NCBI GenBank assembly: GCA_017854795.1
Contig: JAFMHB010000009.1
Span: 1 to 64,000 of the forward strand
Direction of reading: 5' to 3'
Length of the DNA: 64,000 nt
DNA from: Candidatus Nanopelagicales bacterium
Lineage (GTDB): Bacteria; Actinomycetota; Actinomycetes; S36-B12
Of this stretch, positions 30,741-41,840 are shown piece after piece (the stretch's first letter is position 1; every line of letters starts with the position of its first letter). Under the pieces are notes generated by a model that was given only the letters and a program-made list of their open reading frames with translations, searched no databases and was not told where the DNA came from. The position numbers and the translations under genes were made by a program.

Positions 30741-32747
30741 TCAGCGTTTGATGTACCCGATCACGCTCACCCGGGCTTTCGTCGGAACATTTGAGGCAAG
30801 TGCAACCAATCCCTTGTCTCCCACCTCGGCTACCACGATGGATGTGGTTTTGCCTTTGGAAGTGACCGTGGCTGATCGTGATCCGTAATCAACTCCACCG
30901 ACCGCGTATACCGCTAGGCGACCGTCTGAGCCTTTCCCCTTAGCTATAACACGAAGGATTACCGCTGCCACATTCTTTTTTTTCTTGGGCACATCCCCGA
31001 TTCCGGTAACTTTGGCCAGTTTGACTTCGGTCCCGTCAAACTTGGCCGTCGTCAGTTTTTTAGAAGGGATGCCGCGAGCTTTCAACGGTACGGCGCTTGC
31101 TTGGTAACCCAAGACTTCAACTTTCACCTGAACCGATGGCTTTTTAGATGCCGAAAGTTGGACTGTGCCACCAACGACGGGAACAACTAATATTGCAGTT
31201 CGAGTCTTTGCCTTCCGCACCTTGACCGTGGCCGCATTGACTTTTTCACCGATTTGACCAATACGAAGTTTGCCCTTTTTTGTCGACTCGCTGGTCGTTA
31301 CGGTCACCAATGCACTTGTCGCTTCAACCGGCAGTCCCGCAAGGGTCACGGTCCGGGTTTCCCCGGGCTGAATAGCCCCCTGGTTTATTGATTCGTAGCC
31401 GAGTTCAGCCCCAATGCCAATGAATTCACCCTCTTCAGGTGCTACGCCAGGTGCCGGCACAGCCGGTGGGTCAGGTGCTTCAGGGGCAGGGGTAGGCACC
31501 GTCGCAGGCCCAAATTCGGTCATCGGAGCGACCAGGGTGTCGCTGACTACCTCGGCTTTGTTTTCAACTTCAGAGCCATTGGGGTAATAACCTAAAACAT
31601 CCACGGTTACGTCTGTGGCCCCGGCCGTAGTAGCAATTGCGATAGTTCCATTAGATGCCACCGGGACAATCGCGTCTCCTGACGCATCAGAGTTAATCGG
31701 GGCTTTGACCACGGGAACACTGGAGCCCGCTCCGGGTGCCCACGCTCGTAAAGTTGTAGGTGCATTGGTTCCTAACGCAGAGACGCGAACGAGGACGGCA
31801 GCAACACCGTCCGCGGGCACCCCACCAACGCCGGTAACTTTCGCGAAAATTCTCTTGCTGTCGCCATTCCAACGATCCTGCTGCAATCGACAACGTTCTT
31901 TCACACCAGTGACAGATCGAGTTCCGACAACTCGTATTTGATCAACGGCTACAACCCCTCCGACACGGGTGGCCGGAGCGCCACCGGCGGAAGACTTATC
32001 GCGTGTACAAAATGGTGCGACAAAGGGCGTGCCATCCCAGAATGAACTGCGACCGGATGCTCCATCCCACGTCAGTGAAATGTGAATGTGATTTCGGTGA
32101 CAGGTGTTATCCGATCCCTTATCCGGCTTGGCAAAACAGCCTTTGAGTTCGGTCCACCCTTTCGCAATGTCGTAGCCCCGCCAAATGCGGTCATTCCAAC
32201 CGATGTACATAACTCCAAGCCGGATTGCATTTCCGTATTCAACCCCGAATTGATCCGGTCCCATTAACCAATTCAGAAACGCTTCGGCTTCCGCGCGATC
32301 TTCTGCAATACGAACATTGCCCATCCAGTCGATTGCGCGGCCTTCCTTGTGCTCACTTTGACCACCGACTCCACAGTCTCGCGGGATCCAAACAACTTCA
32401 TCTTGACCATACGTTGCCTTTATTAAGTCAGCAAAGCGCTGGGTTCCTGGTTTTGCAACCGGATCACACTGGGATTGTCCTTCGTATTCGGGAGCAATGT
32501 CGTACTCGGCTGGGAGCGCGACCGGGGCGCCTGCAGGCACGGGGGCGGCGGGTAAACCGACACCCGGTTCGGGTGCACCGGCCAGCACGCCGGTCCAGTT
32601 GGTTGATTGCCATCCGCTTCCGTCAGCCGTTGCGGGACTAGCCTGCAAAATTAAAGCGCTCACGAATATAAAAATGCCGCCACCGCGCATAAGCGCACGT
32701 AAGGAAGGCAGGGCAGGACGCCCTGTATTGTGGGGAAGCACATGCAT
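30741..32747 (-). CDS. Secreted LAS-type peptidase-like protein with three C-terminal beta-domain repeats
   Basis: 668 residues, exported: basic N-terminus, hydrophobic segment GGGIFIFVSALILQASPATA. Residues 85-230 carry a LAS/M15-like zinc site: SEHKEGRAIDW (His133, Asp140) and HRNHIHISLTW (His220, His222), similar to the ARB_07466/VldE C-terminal domain. This suggests a peptidoglycan-related hydrolase but leaves activity unproven. The rest holds three related modules (about 270-395, 455-550, 551-668), each ending in a V-x-V-x-G-Y motif (VDVLGYY, VEVLGYQ, VSVIGYI). A Pro/Glu-rich linker (395-450) separates the first from the others. Similar modules occur in other actinobacterial secreted proteins. 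Many lysines mark the last two modules. Confidence 0.75.
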   Translation of the reverse strand: MHVLPHNTGRPALPSLRALMRGGGIFIFVSALILQASPATADGSGWQSTNWTGVLAGAPEPGVGLPAAPVPAGAPVALPAEYDIAPEYEGQSQCDPVAKPGTQRFADLIKATYGQDEVVWIPRDCGVGGQSEHKEGRAIDWMGNVRIAEDRAEAEAFLNWLMGPDQFGVEYGNAIRLGVMYIGWNDRIWRGYDIAKGWTELKGCFAKPDKGSDNTCHRNHIHISLTWDGASGRSSFWDGTPFVAPFCTRDKSSAGGAPATRVGGVVAVDQIRVVGTRSVTGVKERCRLQQDRWNGDSKRIFAKVTGVGGVPADGVAAVLVRVSALGTNAPTTLRAWAPGAGSSVPVVKAPINSDASGDAIVPVASNGTIAIATTAGATDVTVDVLGYYPNGSEVENKAEVVSDTLVAPMTEFGPATVPTPAPEAPDPPAVPAPGVAPEEGEFIGIGAELGYESINQGAIQPGETRTVTLAGLPVEATSALVTVTTSESTKKGKLRIGQIGEKVNAATVKVRKAKTRTAILVVPVVGGTVQLSASKKPSVQVKVEVLGYQASAVPLKARGIPSKKLTTAKFDGTEVKLAKVTGIGDVPKKKKNVAAVILRVIAKGKGSDGRLAVYAVGGVDYGSRSATVTSKGKTTSIVVAEVGDKGLVALASNVPTKARVSVIGYIKR

Positions 32748-32848
32748 ACTCTGACACGAAAGTGACGCATGTGACTAATCCACACGAGTAAGAACAGGCA
32801 TGTAATTCATAAATAATGCAAAATTTGACGATTTATTGAGGAAATGTG

Positions 32849-33556
32849 ATGGAAATCGAACGGATTCTGGTAGTTACAGCCCACCCCGACGACGTCGATT
32901 TCGGCGCGGGAGGCACGGTTCGCAAGTGGACGGAAGCCGGAATAGCGGTCAGCTACTGCATTTGCACCAATGGTGACGCCGGTGGGGCCGACCGTGATGT
33001 GCCCCGAAGCGAGATTCCCAAGATTCGTCAAGCGGAGCAGCGCGCCGCCGGTGAAGCCCTCGGTGTCACCGACATTCATTTTCTGGGTTATCAAGACGGA
33101 GATCTGCAGGTGACCCAAGGCTTGCGTCGGGATATCAGTCGAGTGATTCGCCAGGTTCAACCGCAACGGGTCCTGATTCAATCACCCGAACGCAACTGGG
33201 ATCGGATTTATTCCGCGCACCCCGATCACCTCGCTGCTGGGGAAGCTGCAATTTTTTCGGTCTACCCTGATTCCCGCAATCCATTCGCCCACCCGGTCTT
33301 GCTCAATGAGGAAGGGCTCGACGCATGGAGTGTCGATGAAGTGTGGGTGATGGGCGCACCCGAGGTCAACCACTATGAAGAAGTCACCGACATGCTGCCA
33401 CACAAACTCGCAGCCCTACAAGCCCATGAGTCACAAACAGGTCACATGGAAGACCTTGAAGGACGCATCCGGACCTGGATGAGCGCCACTGCAATTGATG
33501 CAGGCTTCGGCCCCGATGCACTCGCCGAAAGTTTCCGGGTAGTCAATACAGCGTGA
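32849..33556 (+). CDS. PIG-L family deacetylase (LmbE-like)
   Basis: Zinc-dependent N-deacetylase of the MshB/Mca/BshB fold; substrates are N-acetylglucosaminyl conjugates such as mycothiol intermediates or S-conjugates. The motif VVTAHPDDVDFGAGGTV (AHPDD) and SAHPDHLAAGEA (HPDH) supply the metal ligands. 235 residues. ATG 32849 has GAGGAA 5 nt upstream; a GTG just before it is less well spaced. No mycothiol genes are adjacent, so the substrate is left open. Confidence 0.85.
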   Translation: MEIERILVVTAHPDDVDFGAGGTVRKWTEAGIAVSYCICTNGDAGGADRDVPRSEIPKIRQAEQRAAGEALGVTDIHFLGYQDGDLQVTQGLRRDISRVIRQVQPQRVLIQSPERNWDRIYSAHPDHLAAGEAAIFSVYPDSRNPFAHPVLLNEEGLDAWSVDEVWVMGAPEVNHYEEVTDMLPHKLAALQAHESQTGHMEDLEGRIRTWMSATAIDAGFGPDALAESFRVVNTA

Positions 33557-33569
33557 AACGCTCAGCTAT

Positions 33570-33920
33570 TTAGTTCCAGAGAACGGCAATAAAAATATTG
33601 GCGATGCTCAGGGCGCCAATTGCTCCCCACAATGCAACCTGCGGTGGGGTTTTCTTGCGGCCAATGAATGCCAACACTGTTACGACCAGCACAATCACGA
33701 GTTTCACAGCAATCTTCGTGGTGTCTATTTCTTCGTCGACCATCCCGCTCTCCGCCATGCCTACCAAAATGACACCTGTGACGAGTTGAGTGAGCGCGCC
33801 GTGGAACATCGCAGCGTTGACGCCCTTTGTCGGGCTTGACATCTGCACAATAAATCCGCCAACCAAGCTGGCAAGACCGATGAAGTGCAGAATGACTACG
33901 AGGTTATAAATGAAATCCAT
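33570..33920 (-). CDS. Small integral membrane protein, unknown function
   Basis: 116 residues with four predicted helices (LVVILHFIGLASLVGGFIV, AMFHGALTQLVTGVILVGMA, KIAVKLVIVLVVTVLAFIG, WGAIGALSIANIFIAVLW). A conserved-looking His lies in helix 1. The pattern resembles small four-helix proteins encoded beside guaA in actinobacteria, but I cannot name a family. ATG 33920 lies 6 nt behind TAGTCT (leaderless). guaA lies upstream on the same strand, ending 24 nt before. Confidence 0.7.
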   Translation of the reverse strand: MDFIYNLVVILHFIGLASLVGGFIVQMSSPTKGVNAAMFHGALTQLVTGVILVGMAESGMVDEEIDTTKIAVKLVIVLVVTVLAFIGRKKTPPQVALWGAIGALSIANIFIAVLWN

Positions 33921-33926
33921 AGCGGC

Positions 33927-33932
33927 AGACTA
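33927..33932 (-). promoter_or_regulatory. Putative -10 box of leaderless small membrane protein gene
   Basis: TAGTCT on the minus strand, 6 nt before the ATG at 33920, directly behind the guaA 3' end. Confidence 0.45.
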
Positions 33933-33944
33933 ACGGTTGGCAGG

Positions 33945-35513
33945 TTATTCCCACTCAATCGTGCCCGGTGGTTTGCTGGTGACGTCGAGGGTCACCCGAT
34001 TCACTTCAGCGACCTCATTTGTGATCCGATTAGAAATTTTGGCAATTAAGTCGTACGGCAATCGGGACCAATCCGCCGTCATTGCATCCTCACTTGACAC
34101 TGGTCGCAGCACAATCGGGTGCCCGTACGTGCGGCCATCGCCTTGTACACCGACACTTCTCACGTCGGCCAATAACACAACGGGGAACTGCCACACATCA
34201 CGATCAAGGCCGGCTGCGGTGAGTTCCTCACGAGCAATGAGGTCAGCTCGGCGCAAGATCTCCAGGCGCTGTTCATTGACAGCTCCAATAATGCGGATCG
34301 CTAAACCTGGTCCCGGGAATGGGTGACGCCACACAATTTCTGGTGGTAACCCGAGGTCTAATCCCACCTGGCGAACTTCGTCCTTGAACAGGGTGCGTAG
34401 TGGTTCGACGAGGGTGAATTCCAAGTCTTCTGGCAAACCACCCACATTGTGGTGGCTTTTAATGTTCGCGGTCCCCGAACCACCGCCGGATTCAACAACG
34501 TCGGGGTAGAGGGTTCCTTGCACAAGGAATTCCACTTTTTTGCCGGTACTGCCAGCTTGTTCAACAACGCCCGCAGCCGCGTCCTCAAAGACCCGGATGA
34601 ACTCGCGGCCAATAATTTTTCGTTTCGTTTCTGGATCGGTGACATCGGCAAGTGCATCAAGGAACCGTTTCTTTGCATCGACAACCACCAACGTGATACC
34701 GGTTGCTGCAACGTAATCGCGTTCAACCTGCTCTGCCTCACCCGCGCGCAGCAGTCCGTGATCGACAAACACGCAAGTGAGTTGATCCCCCACCGCCTTA
34801 TGAACTAGTGCAGCAGCAACCGCCGAGTCAACTCCGCCAGAAAGTCCACAAATCACTTCCGACTCCCCGACCTGAGCGGAAATTCGGGCAACCTGTTCCT
34901 CGATGACATTGGACATGGTCCAACTTTGTTCACACCCTGCAACATGAATCAAGAAATTGGAAAGGACCTTCTGGCCGAACTCCGAGTGCATTACTTCCGG
35001 GTGGAACTGAACGCCTGCGCGTGAATGTTCAAGGTCTTCAAAGCCAGCAACAGGTGCACCCGCTGAGACCGCACACACACTAAAACCTTCTGGCACTGAG
35101 CTAACCGCGTCACCGTGACTCATCCAGACTGAGATTGACTTTGGAACATCAGAAAAAATCTTTGCCGCTGTTGTTGTAAGTTCGGTCCGCCCGTATTCAC
35201 TGGTACCCGTGTGCGCGACTTCCCCACCCAGTGACTTCGCCATTAATTGAAAGCCGTAACAAATCCCAAAAATAGGAATCCCTAAATCAAAGATCTCTGA
35301 ATCAAATGATGGAGCACCTGGAGCGTAAACACTGGATGGACCACCGCTAAGAATTATTGCCGACGGAAATTTTCCCATCACTTCCCCAGCAGTAATGGCA
35401 TGGGCAACGATCTCGGAATAAATGTTTTCCTCACGAACCCGTCGGGCAATCAACTGCGCGTATTGCGCGCCAAAATCAACAACGAGTACGGGTCCAGAAG
35501 GGTTCGCAGGCAT
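33945..35513 (-). CDS. guaA: GMP synthase (glutamine-hydrolysing)
   Basis: Converts XMP to GMP. The N-terminal glutamine amidotransferase has [15 protein letters not shown], the nucleophile Cys in [10 protein letters not shown], and [11 protein letters not shown]. The ATP pyrophosphatase has the PP-loop [12 protein letters not shown]. The C-terminal dimer domain has [27 protein letters not shown] and [10 protein letters not shown] at the very end. 522 residues. ATG 35513 sits 6 nt behind TACGCT, so it is probably leaderless. Together with guaB at 39228 it makes GMP from IMP. Confidence 0.97.
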   Translation of the reverse strand: MPANPSGPVLVVDFGAQYAQLIARRVREENIYSEIVAHAITAGEVMGKFPSAIILSGGPSSVYAPGAPSFDSEIFDLGIPIFGICYGFQLMAKSLGGEVAHTGTSEYGRTELTTTAAKIFSDVPKSISVWMSHGDAVSSVPEGFSVCAVSAGAPVAGFEDLEHSRAGVQFHPEVMHSEFGQKVLSNFLIHVAGCEQSWTMSNVIEEQVARISAQVGESEVICGLSGGVDSAVAAALVHKAVGDQLTCVFVDHGLLRAGEAEQVERDYVAATGITLVVVDAKKRFLDALADVTDPETKRKIIGREFIRVFEDAAAGVVEQAGSTGKKVEFLVQGTLYPDVVESGGGSGTANIKSHHNVGGLPEDLEFTLVEPLRTLFKDEVRQVGLDLGLPPEIVWRHPFPGPGLAIRIIGAVNEQRLEILRRADLIAREELTAAGLDRDVWQFPVVLLADVRSVGVQGDGRTYGHPIVLRPVSSEDAMTADWSRLPYDLIAKISNRITNEVAEVNRVTLDVTSKPPGTIEWE

Positions 35514-35519
35514 TACCCA

Positions 35520-35525
35520 AGCGTA
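35520..35525 (-). promoter_or_regulatory. Putative -10 box of leaderless guaA transcript
   Basis: TACGCT on the minus strand, 6 nt before the ATG at 35513. Confidence 0.45.
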
Positions 35526-35537
35526 GTAGCGGGGCGG

Positions 35538-35789
35538 TTAACTACTGAATGCACCAAGTGCCAGGAATGCAATGACGAGCAGCAGGTAGATCGCCCCACC
35601 AACAACAAACGTCATAACCATAAACCTACGGGCCCAACGAGCCGCCCTAGCCGCACCAATTTCATCACCATTCTCCAGCCGATTGCGCGTACTAAAGGCA
35701 AATGACACTGCCACTATCCCCAGAGGCAAGAAGAAAAAGATTGCGCCAATCAGAGACGATCGCAGATACGTCTTTGGGGCCGAGTTCAT
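35538..35789 (-). CDS. CD225/dispanin-like small membrane protein
   Basis: 83 residues with two helices (SSLIGAIFFFLPLGIVAVSFAF and FMVMTFVVGGAIYLLLVIAFLAL). Between them is a loop with an N-R-L-x-x-G-D-x-x-G-A-x-x-A-A-R-x-A-R pattern (NRLENGDEIGAARAARWARR). This FLPLGIVA...G-D...A arrangement is the bacterial CD225/dispanin signature. Function is unknown. ATG 35789 lies 6 nt behind TATGGT. Confidence 0.72.
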   Translation of the reverse strand: MNSAPKTYLRSSLIGAIFFFLPLGIVAVSFAFSTRNRLENGDEIGAARAARWARRFMVMTFVVGGAIYLLLVIAFLALGAFSS

Positions 35790-35795
35790 TGCCTA

Positions 35796-35801
35796 ACCAT
35801 A
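35796..35801 (-). promoter_or_regulatory. Putative -10 box of leaderless dispanin-like gene
   Basis: TATGGT on the minus strand, 6 nt before the ATG at 35789. Confidence 0.35.
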
Positions 35802-35866
35802 ATCACCCTAGCCACATTCACCACGAGCACCAGCACTCGCCGGGCTCGGCCACCGATCGCAGATGT

Positions 35867-36181
35867 TTACCCTTGCAAGGCCAAGCGCAAAGGCGGTGCC
35901 TCAACTGAAGCGAACTGCCATATCAACGCAGGTTCCGTTCGATGGTAGTGGTGAGCAAGCACGACCCTAAGGCCGGCAATACCCACCCAGTCGAAAGTTG
36001 GATGCTGGTCCTTAAGCGCTACAGAACACTTCGACGTAGCTTCGCCAATAATTTCCAAGAGTCGCTCAGCCGCGAGCAGCAGAATCTCCTCATTGACCGT
36101 ACCCCGGGATTGCACCACTTGCTCAAAGGCCGAACATGCTTCCAAAATATCTAAACACCGTAGATCATCTCCACGTGTCAC
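35867..36181 (-). CDS. hepT: HEPN-domain ribonuclease-like protein, HepT toxin family
   Basis: 104 residues, mostly helical, with the HEPN catalytic motif R-x4-H-x-Y in GLRVVLAHHYHRTEP. The family form RNxLVHxY is degenerate, but Arg, His and Tyr are kept. In known HepT/MntA systems this protein is an RNase or tRNA-targeting toxin, and the MNT partner inactivates it by AMPylation of the Tyr region. GTG 36181 overlaps the mntA stop by 4 nt (GTGA), the coupled order antitoxin then toxin. The 3' end lies close to the dispanin gene promoter. Confidence 0.85.
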   Translation of the reverse strand: MTRGDDLRCLDILEACSAFEQVVQSRGTVNEEILLLAAERLLEIIGEATSKCSVALKDQHPTFDWVGIAGLRVVLAHHYHRTEPALIWQFASVEAPPLRLALQG

Positions 36182-36504
36182 AGAGAAACGGCCTCAGCAA
36201 GCAAATGCGAATCTCGACTCTTGAGACCACCGATAGCAACCACGTCTACATCACAATCAAGAAGCGCACGCAGGTCCAACTCAAGATGTACTTGATCCAA
36301 AATTGAAGCTCCCGATCCAAATTCCACCACAAAGTCTACGTCAGAGTCTTCTCGATCTTCGGCTCGAGCTACCGAGCCAAATACCTTGATGTCCAAGGCA
36401 TGTCTGCGAGCCAGAAGAGCCTTAATGTCTTCGGCATGCGCCAACACCATGTTGCGAATCTCACCCATGGCGATATCTTGACGCAACCAGAGCAGATCAC
36501 CCAC
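36178..36504 (-). CDS. mntA: Minimal nucleotidyltransferase (MNT), MntA antitoxin family
   Basis: 108 residues with the nucleotidyltransferase signature GS-x10-D-x-D (GSVARAEDREDSDVDFVVEF) and a third acidic position in DCDVDVVA. MntA proteins AMPylate and silence their HEPN partner, here encoded directly downstream. GTG 36504 gives the longest form; ATG 36468 would begin at GEIRNMVL, nearer the usual family start. An intrinsic terminator at 36533-36556 separates it from the upstream SSADH gene, so it should have its own promoter. The bases around its start resemble those around the hepT start. Confidence 0.85.
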   Translation of the reverse strand: MGDLLWLRQDIAMGEIRNMVLAHAEDIKALLARRHALDIKVFGSVARAEDREDSDVDFVVEFGSGASILDQVHLELDLRALLDCDVDVVAIGGLKSRDSHLLAEAVSL

Positions 36505-36532
36505 GTGTCATGCAGTCCTGCCAACTAAACCT

Positions 36533-36556
36533 AAAAAACACCACCTCATTAGGCGG
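36533..36556 (-). terminator. Intrinsic terminator downstream of SSADH gene (36578)
   Basis: On the minus strand CCGCCT / AGGTGG pair around an AATG loop (one G-U), followed closely by six T residues (complement of 36533-36538). It lies between the dehydrogenase stop and mntA. Confidence 0.7.
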
Positions 36557-36577
36557 CGCAATTGATAAGGAGGGCTT

Positions 36578-38113
36578 CTAGCGCCAGCCGATTTTTTTCA
36601 TCAGCCCCAATGAAGTCGTGAGAAGGTTTCCCCACGTTTCGTCACTGAGACCAAATGGTGGGCCAAAACCCAGCGCATTTTGAGTGGCAATTGTTTGTGA
36701 CTCGGTGTACTGCACGATCCCGGCCAACCCATGCCTGCGGCCAAGTCCCGATGCGCCAAATCCACCCATGGGTGAACCAAGGGTTGACCACGCTGTTGCA
36801 TAGCCTTCGTTGATGTTGACCGTGCCTGCCTTTAGTTGCTTGGCAATTGCCAACGCGCGTTTTTTATCCCGGGAAATCACGCTGGCATTGAGTCCGTATT
36901 CGGAGTCGTTTGCCAATTCAATGGCCTCGGCATCACTTGAATAGCTGCTAACCGAGACGACCGGGCCAAAAGTTTCCTCACGACACACATTCATGTTTTC
37001 CGCCACACCGGTAAGAATTGTTGGTGCAATAGTGGCATTACCGGTGAGCTCACCGCCCGTATGGACCGTGGCACCTTTTTCGCGAGCATCAGTGATAAAA
37101 GCCATAACGCGCGCTGCGTGAACAGGTGAAATGAGTGGACCATAAGAGCCTCCCCAGCCGACCGAGCCTTGGTAGGTCATTGCCCGAGTTCTCTTAACAA
37201 AGGCGTCCAGGAATTCCTGTTCAATGGATTTGTGGACATAAAGGCGCTCAATACTTATGCAGAGTTGACCGGTGTTTCCAAAGCAGGCACGCGTGGCAAT
37301 CTCGGCTGCTTTTTCAATGTCAGCATCCGCGCGAATAATCATTGCGTTCTTGCCGCCAAGTTCTAATGCGGAACCAATCAGGCGTTCGCCACACTGAGCA
37401 GCAACGATTCGACCTACTTTGGTTGAACCGGTGAACATCAAGAAATCGACTTGATTGATCAAGGGTGTTCCCAATTGCGCGCCATCACCGATCACCACAC
37501 CGAAGAGTTCGCGTGGCAATCCGGCTTGGTAGAGCAAATCAATGACGTACAACGCGGTGACACTGGTGAGTGGATCGGGTTTAAGCACGACACCGTTACC
37601 AGCAAGTAATGCTGGAAGTGCATCGCTGACGGCAAGAGTGAGCGGGTAATTCCACGGGGCAATAATCCCGACCACACCCAGTGGGACATGGCGCTCAATT
37701 GCGCTGATCAATAATGGAAAAGCCCCGGAGTGCCTTCGATCTTTGAGTGCGCCAAGATGCCGAGCGTAATAGCGCGCGTTCAGAGTTACGTCGAGTAACT
37801 CCTCATTTGCATCACGCCGGGGTTTACCCGTCTCCCATTGAATGAGGTCAAGGAGTTCACTTTTGTTGGCCAGCACCAGGTCATGAAAGGCCAGAATCAC
37901 TTTCGCCCGCTCTCGCAGTGAACGAGTTGCCCAGATCCGTTGGGCTGCTCGGGCTGCCTGCACAGCGACTGTGACATCACCTTCGGTTGAAACATTTAGT
38001 GAATACAACTCTTGACCGTAGGGCGAAGTGATGTTGACACAATCCTGTGAATTGTTGTTTGGCAGCGCTACAACTCTTGGCCAGTACTGAAGTCCTTCAA
38101 TTACCCCGGCCAT
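36578..38113 (-). CDS. gabD2: NADP-dependent succinate-semialdehyde dehydrogenase (GabD2-type aldehyde dehydrogenase)
   Basis: Aldehyde dehydrogenase of 511 residues that oxidises succinate semialdehyde (or a related aldehyde) to the acid. APWNYPLTLAVSDALPALLAGNGVVLKP (cofactor), FTGSTKVGRIVA, ALELGGKNAMI (catalytic Glu) and GNTGQLCISIERLYV (catalytic Cys) are intact. MGGFGASGLGRRHG and the C-terminal extension of about 45 residues fit the actinobacterial GabD2 class. Specificity is inferred from that similarity. ATG 38113 follows the guaB3 stop after 2 nt, so it is in the guaB-guaB3 operon. Confidence 0.85.
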   Translation of the reverse strand: MAGVIEGLQYWPRVVALPNNNSQDCVNITSPYGQELYSLNVSTEGDVTVAVQAARAAQRIWATRSLRERAKVILAFHDLVLANKSELLDLIQWETGKPRRDANEELLDVTLNARYYARHLGALKDRRHSGAFPLLISAIERHVPLGVVGIIAPWNYPLTLAVSDALPALLAGNGVVLKPDPLTSVTALYVIDLLYQAGLPRELFGVVIGDGAQLGTPLINQVDFLMFTGSTKVGRIVAAQCGERLIGSALELGGKNAMIIRADADIEKAAEIATRACFGNTGQLCISIERLYVHKSIEQEFLDAFVKRTRAMTYQGSVGWGGSYGPLISPVHAARVMAFITDAREKGATVHTGGELTGNATIAPTILTGVAENMNVCREETFGPVVSVSSYSSDAEAIELANDSEYGLNASVISRDKKRALAIAKQLKAGTVNINEGYATAWSTLGSPMGGFGASGLGRRHGLAGIVQYTESQTIATQNALGFGPPFGLSDETWGNLLTTSLGLMKKIGWR

Positions 38114-38115
38114 GA

Positions 38116-39225
38116 TCAGGAGACGATCATTTCGATCCGCTGGAATTCCTTTAGGTCGCTGTATCCCGTTGTGGCCATCGCTTTTCGCAAAGCACCCACG
38201 AGGTTCATAGTTCCATCGCCTGTTGAGGCTGGGCCATTGAGAATCTGTTCCACTGTCCCCACCTGCTTCATTTGGTGACGCTCACCGCGCGGAAGGGTTG
38301 GGTGCCAAGCCTCTGAGCCCCAATGAGTGCCGCCACCGGGTGAGTCCGTACCGCGCGAGAGAACTGAACCGATCATGGCTGCGTCAGCGCCACATGCAAA
38401 TGCCTTGACGATGTCCCCGCTATTACCCATTGATCCGTCAGCGATCACATGGACATAGCGGCCACCTGATTCATCGAGGTAGTCGCGTCGCGCTGAAGCA
38501 ACATCAGCGATCGCCGTTGCCATCGGGACCCGGACACCGAGAACTTCCGCGGTCGTGTGCGAGGAGCCACCACCGAAACCAACAAGTACTCCAGCCGCAC
38601 CCGTACGCATCAAGTGAAGGGCGGCTTGAGCTGTTGCGCAACCTCCAACAATTACGGGAATATCTAGTTCATGTATAAAACTTTTGAGGTTCAGTGGTTC
38701 ACCACTTGCGGCTACATGTTCGGCGGAGACGGTTGTGCCGCGAATAACTAAAATTTCCGCACCACTACTCGCGGCAATAGGTGCCAGCTCTGCCGTACGT
38801 TGCGGTGAGACCGCTACCGAGACTGTTATTTCGCTTTCTTTGAGCTGGGCAATTCGGTTCTTGATCAATTCGTGGTCAACCGGTTTATCCGAATACAACC
38901 GTTGTAGCAACGCCGTGGCTTGATCCGGTTCAACATTCGCTATTTCACGCAAATAAAGGGTTGGGTCCTCGTAGCGTCCCCATAAGCCTTCAAGGTTGAG
39001 TACAGCGAGTGCTCCATTGCGCGAAATGGTGACGGCGCTTTCCGGAGACACAACCGAATCCATCGGTGCAGCAATGAGTGGGGTCTTAAATTTGTAGGCA
39101 TCGATGCTCCAGTTGGTTGACACCTCGGATGCATCACGGGTGCGACGCTGAGGGGCAATTGCGACCTGATCGAATGAATAGCCTTGGCGGGCAGACTTCG
39201 TCCCACCGATTACAACTTCAACCAT
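38116..39225 (-). CDS. guaB3: GuaB3 family IMP dehydrogenase-related protein
   Basis: 369-residue TIM barrel of the IMP dehydrogenase/GMP reductase family without CBS domains. The N-terminal GGTKSARQGYSFDQVAIAPQRRTRD is typical of GuaB3. IVGGCATAQAALHLMRTGAAGVLVGFG and VHVIADGSMGNSGDIVKAFACGADAAMIGSV are phosphate-binding stretches. The standard IMPDH active-site loop (GSICTTR) is replaced by GFGGGSSHTTAEV, so the mechanism may differ. It stands between guaB (2 nt upstream) and the SSADH gene, as in Mycobacterium. Confidence 0.92.
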   Translation of the reverse strand: MVEVVIGGTKSARQGYSFDQVAIAPQRRTRDASEVSTNWSIDAYKFKTPLIAAPMDSVVSPESAVTISRNGALAVLNLEGLWGRYEDPTLYLREIANVEPDQATALLQRLYSDKPVDHELIKNRIAQLKESEITVSVAVSPQRTAELAPIAASSGAEILVIRGTTVSAEHVAASGEPLNLKSFIHELDIPVIVGGCATAQAALHLMRTGAAGVLVGFGGGSSHTTAEVLGVRVPMATAIADVASARRDYLDESGGRYVHVIADGSMGNSGDIVKAFACGADAAMIGSVLSRGTDSPGGGTHWGSEAWHPTLPRGERHQMKQVGTVEQILNGPASTGDGTMNLVGALRKAMATTGYSDLKEFQRIEMIVS

Positions 39226-39227
39226 TA

Positions 39228-41730
<2,503 letters not shown>

Positions 41731-41749
41731 AAGTCCATTTTTCGCATCT

Positions 41750-41765
41750 TGTGATTCAATTCACA
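41750..41765. promoter_or_regulatory. CRP/GlxR-like operator upstream of whiB
   Basis: TGTGATTCAATTCACA matches the consensus TGTGA-N6-TCACA exactly. Its centre lies about 54 nt before the predicted whiB transcription start and 27 nt from the MerR gene start, so it could serve either gene. Confidence 0.6.
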
Positions 41766-41775
41766 GCATGGAATA

Positions 41776-41805
41776 TTGACCAACCTATGAAACGCTTTGT
41801 ATTAT
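41776..41805 (+). promoter_or_regulatory. Sigma70-type promoter of whiB
   Basis: -35 TTGACC (41776-41781), 18-nt spacer, -10 TATTAT (41800-41805). It predicts a start near 41812 and a leader of about 29 nt, in which AAGGAG lies just before the ATG at 41841. Confidence 0.65.
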
Positions 41806-41840
41806 TATGGTCTCGAACGGAATCACACTAAGGAGCAATC

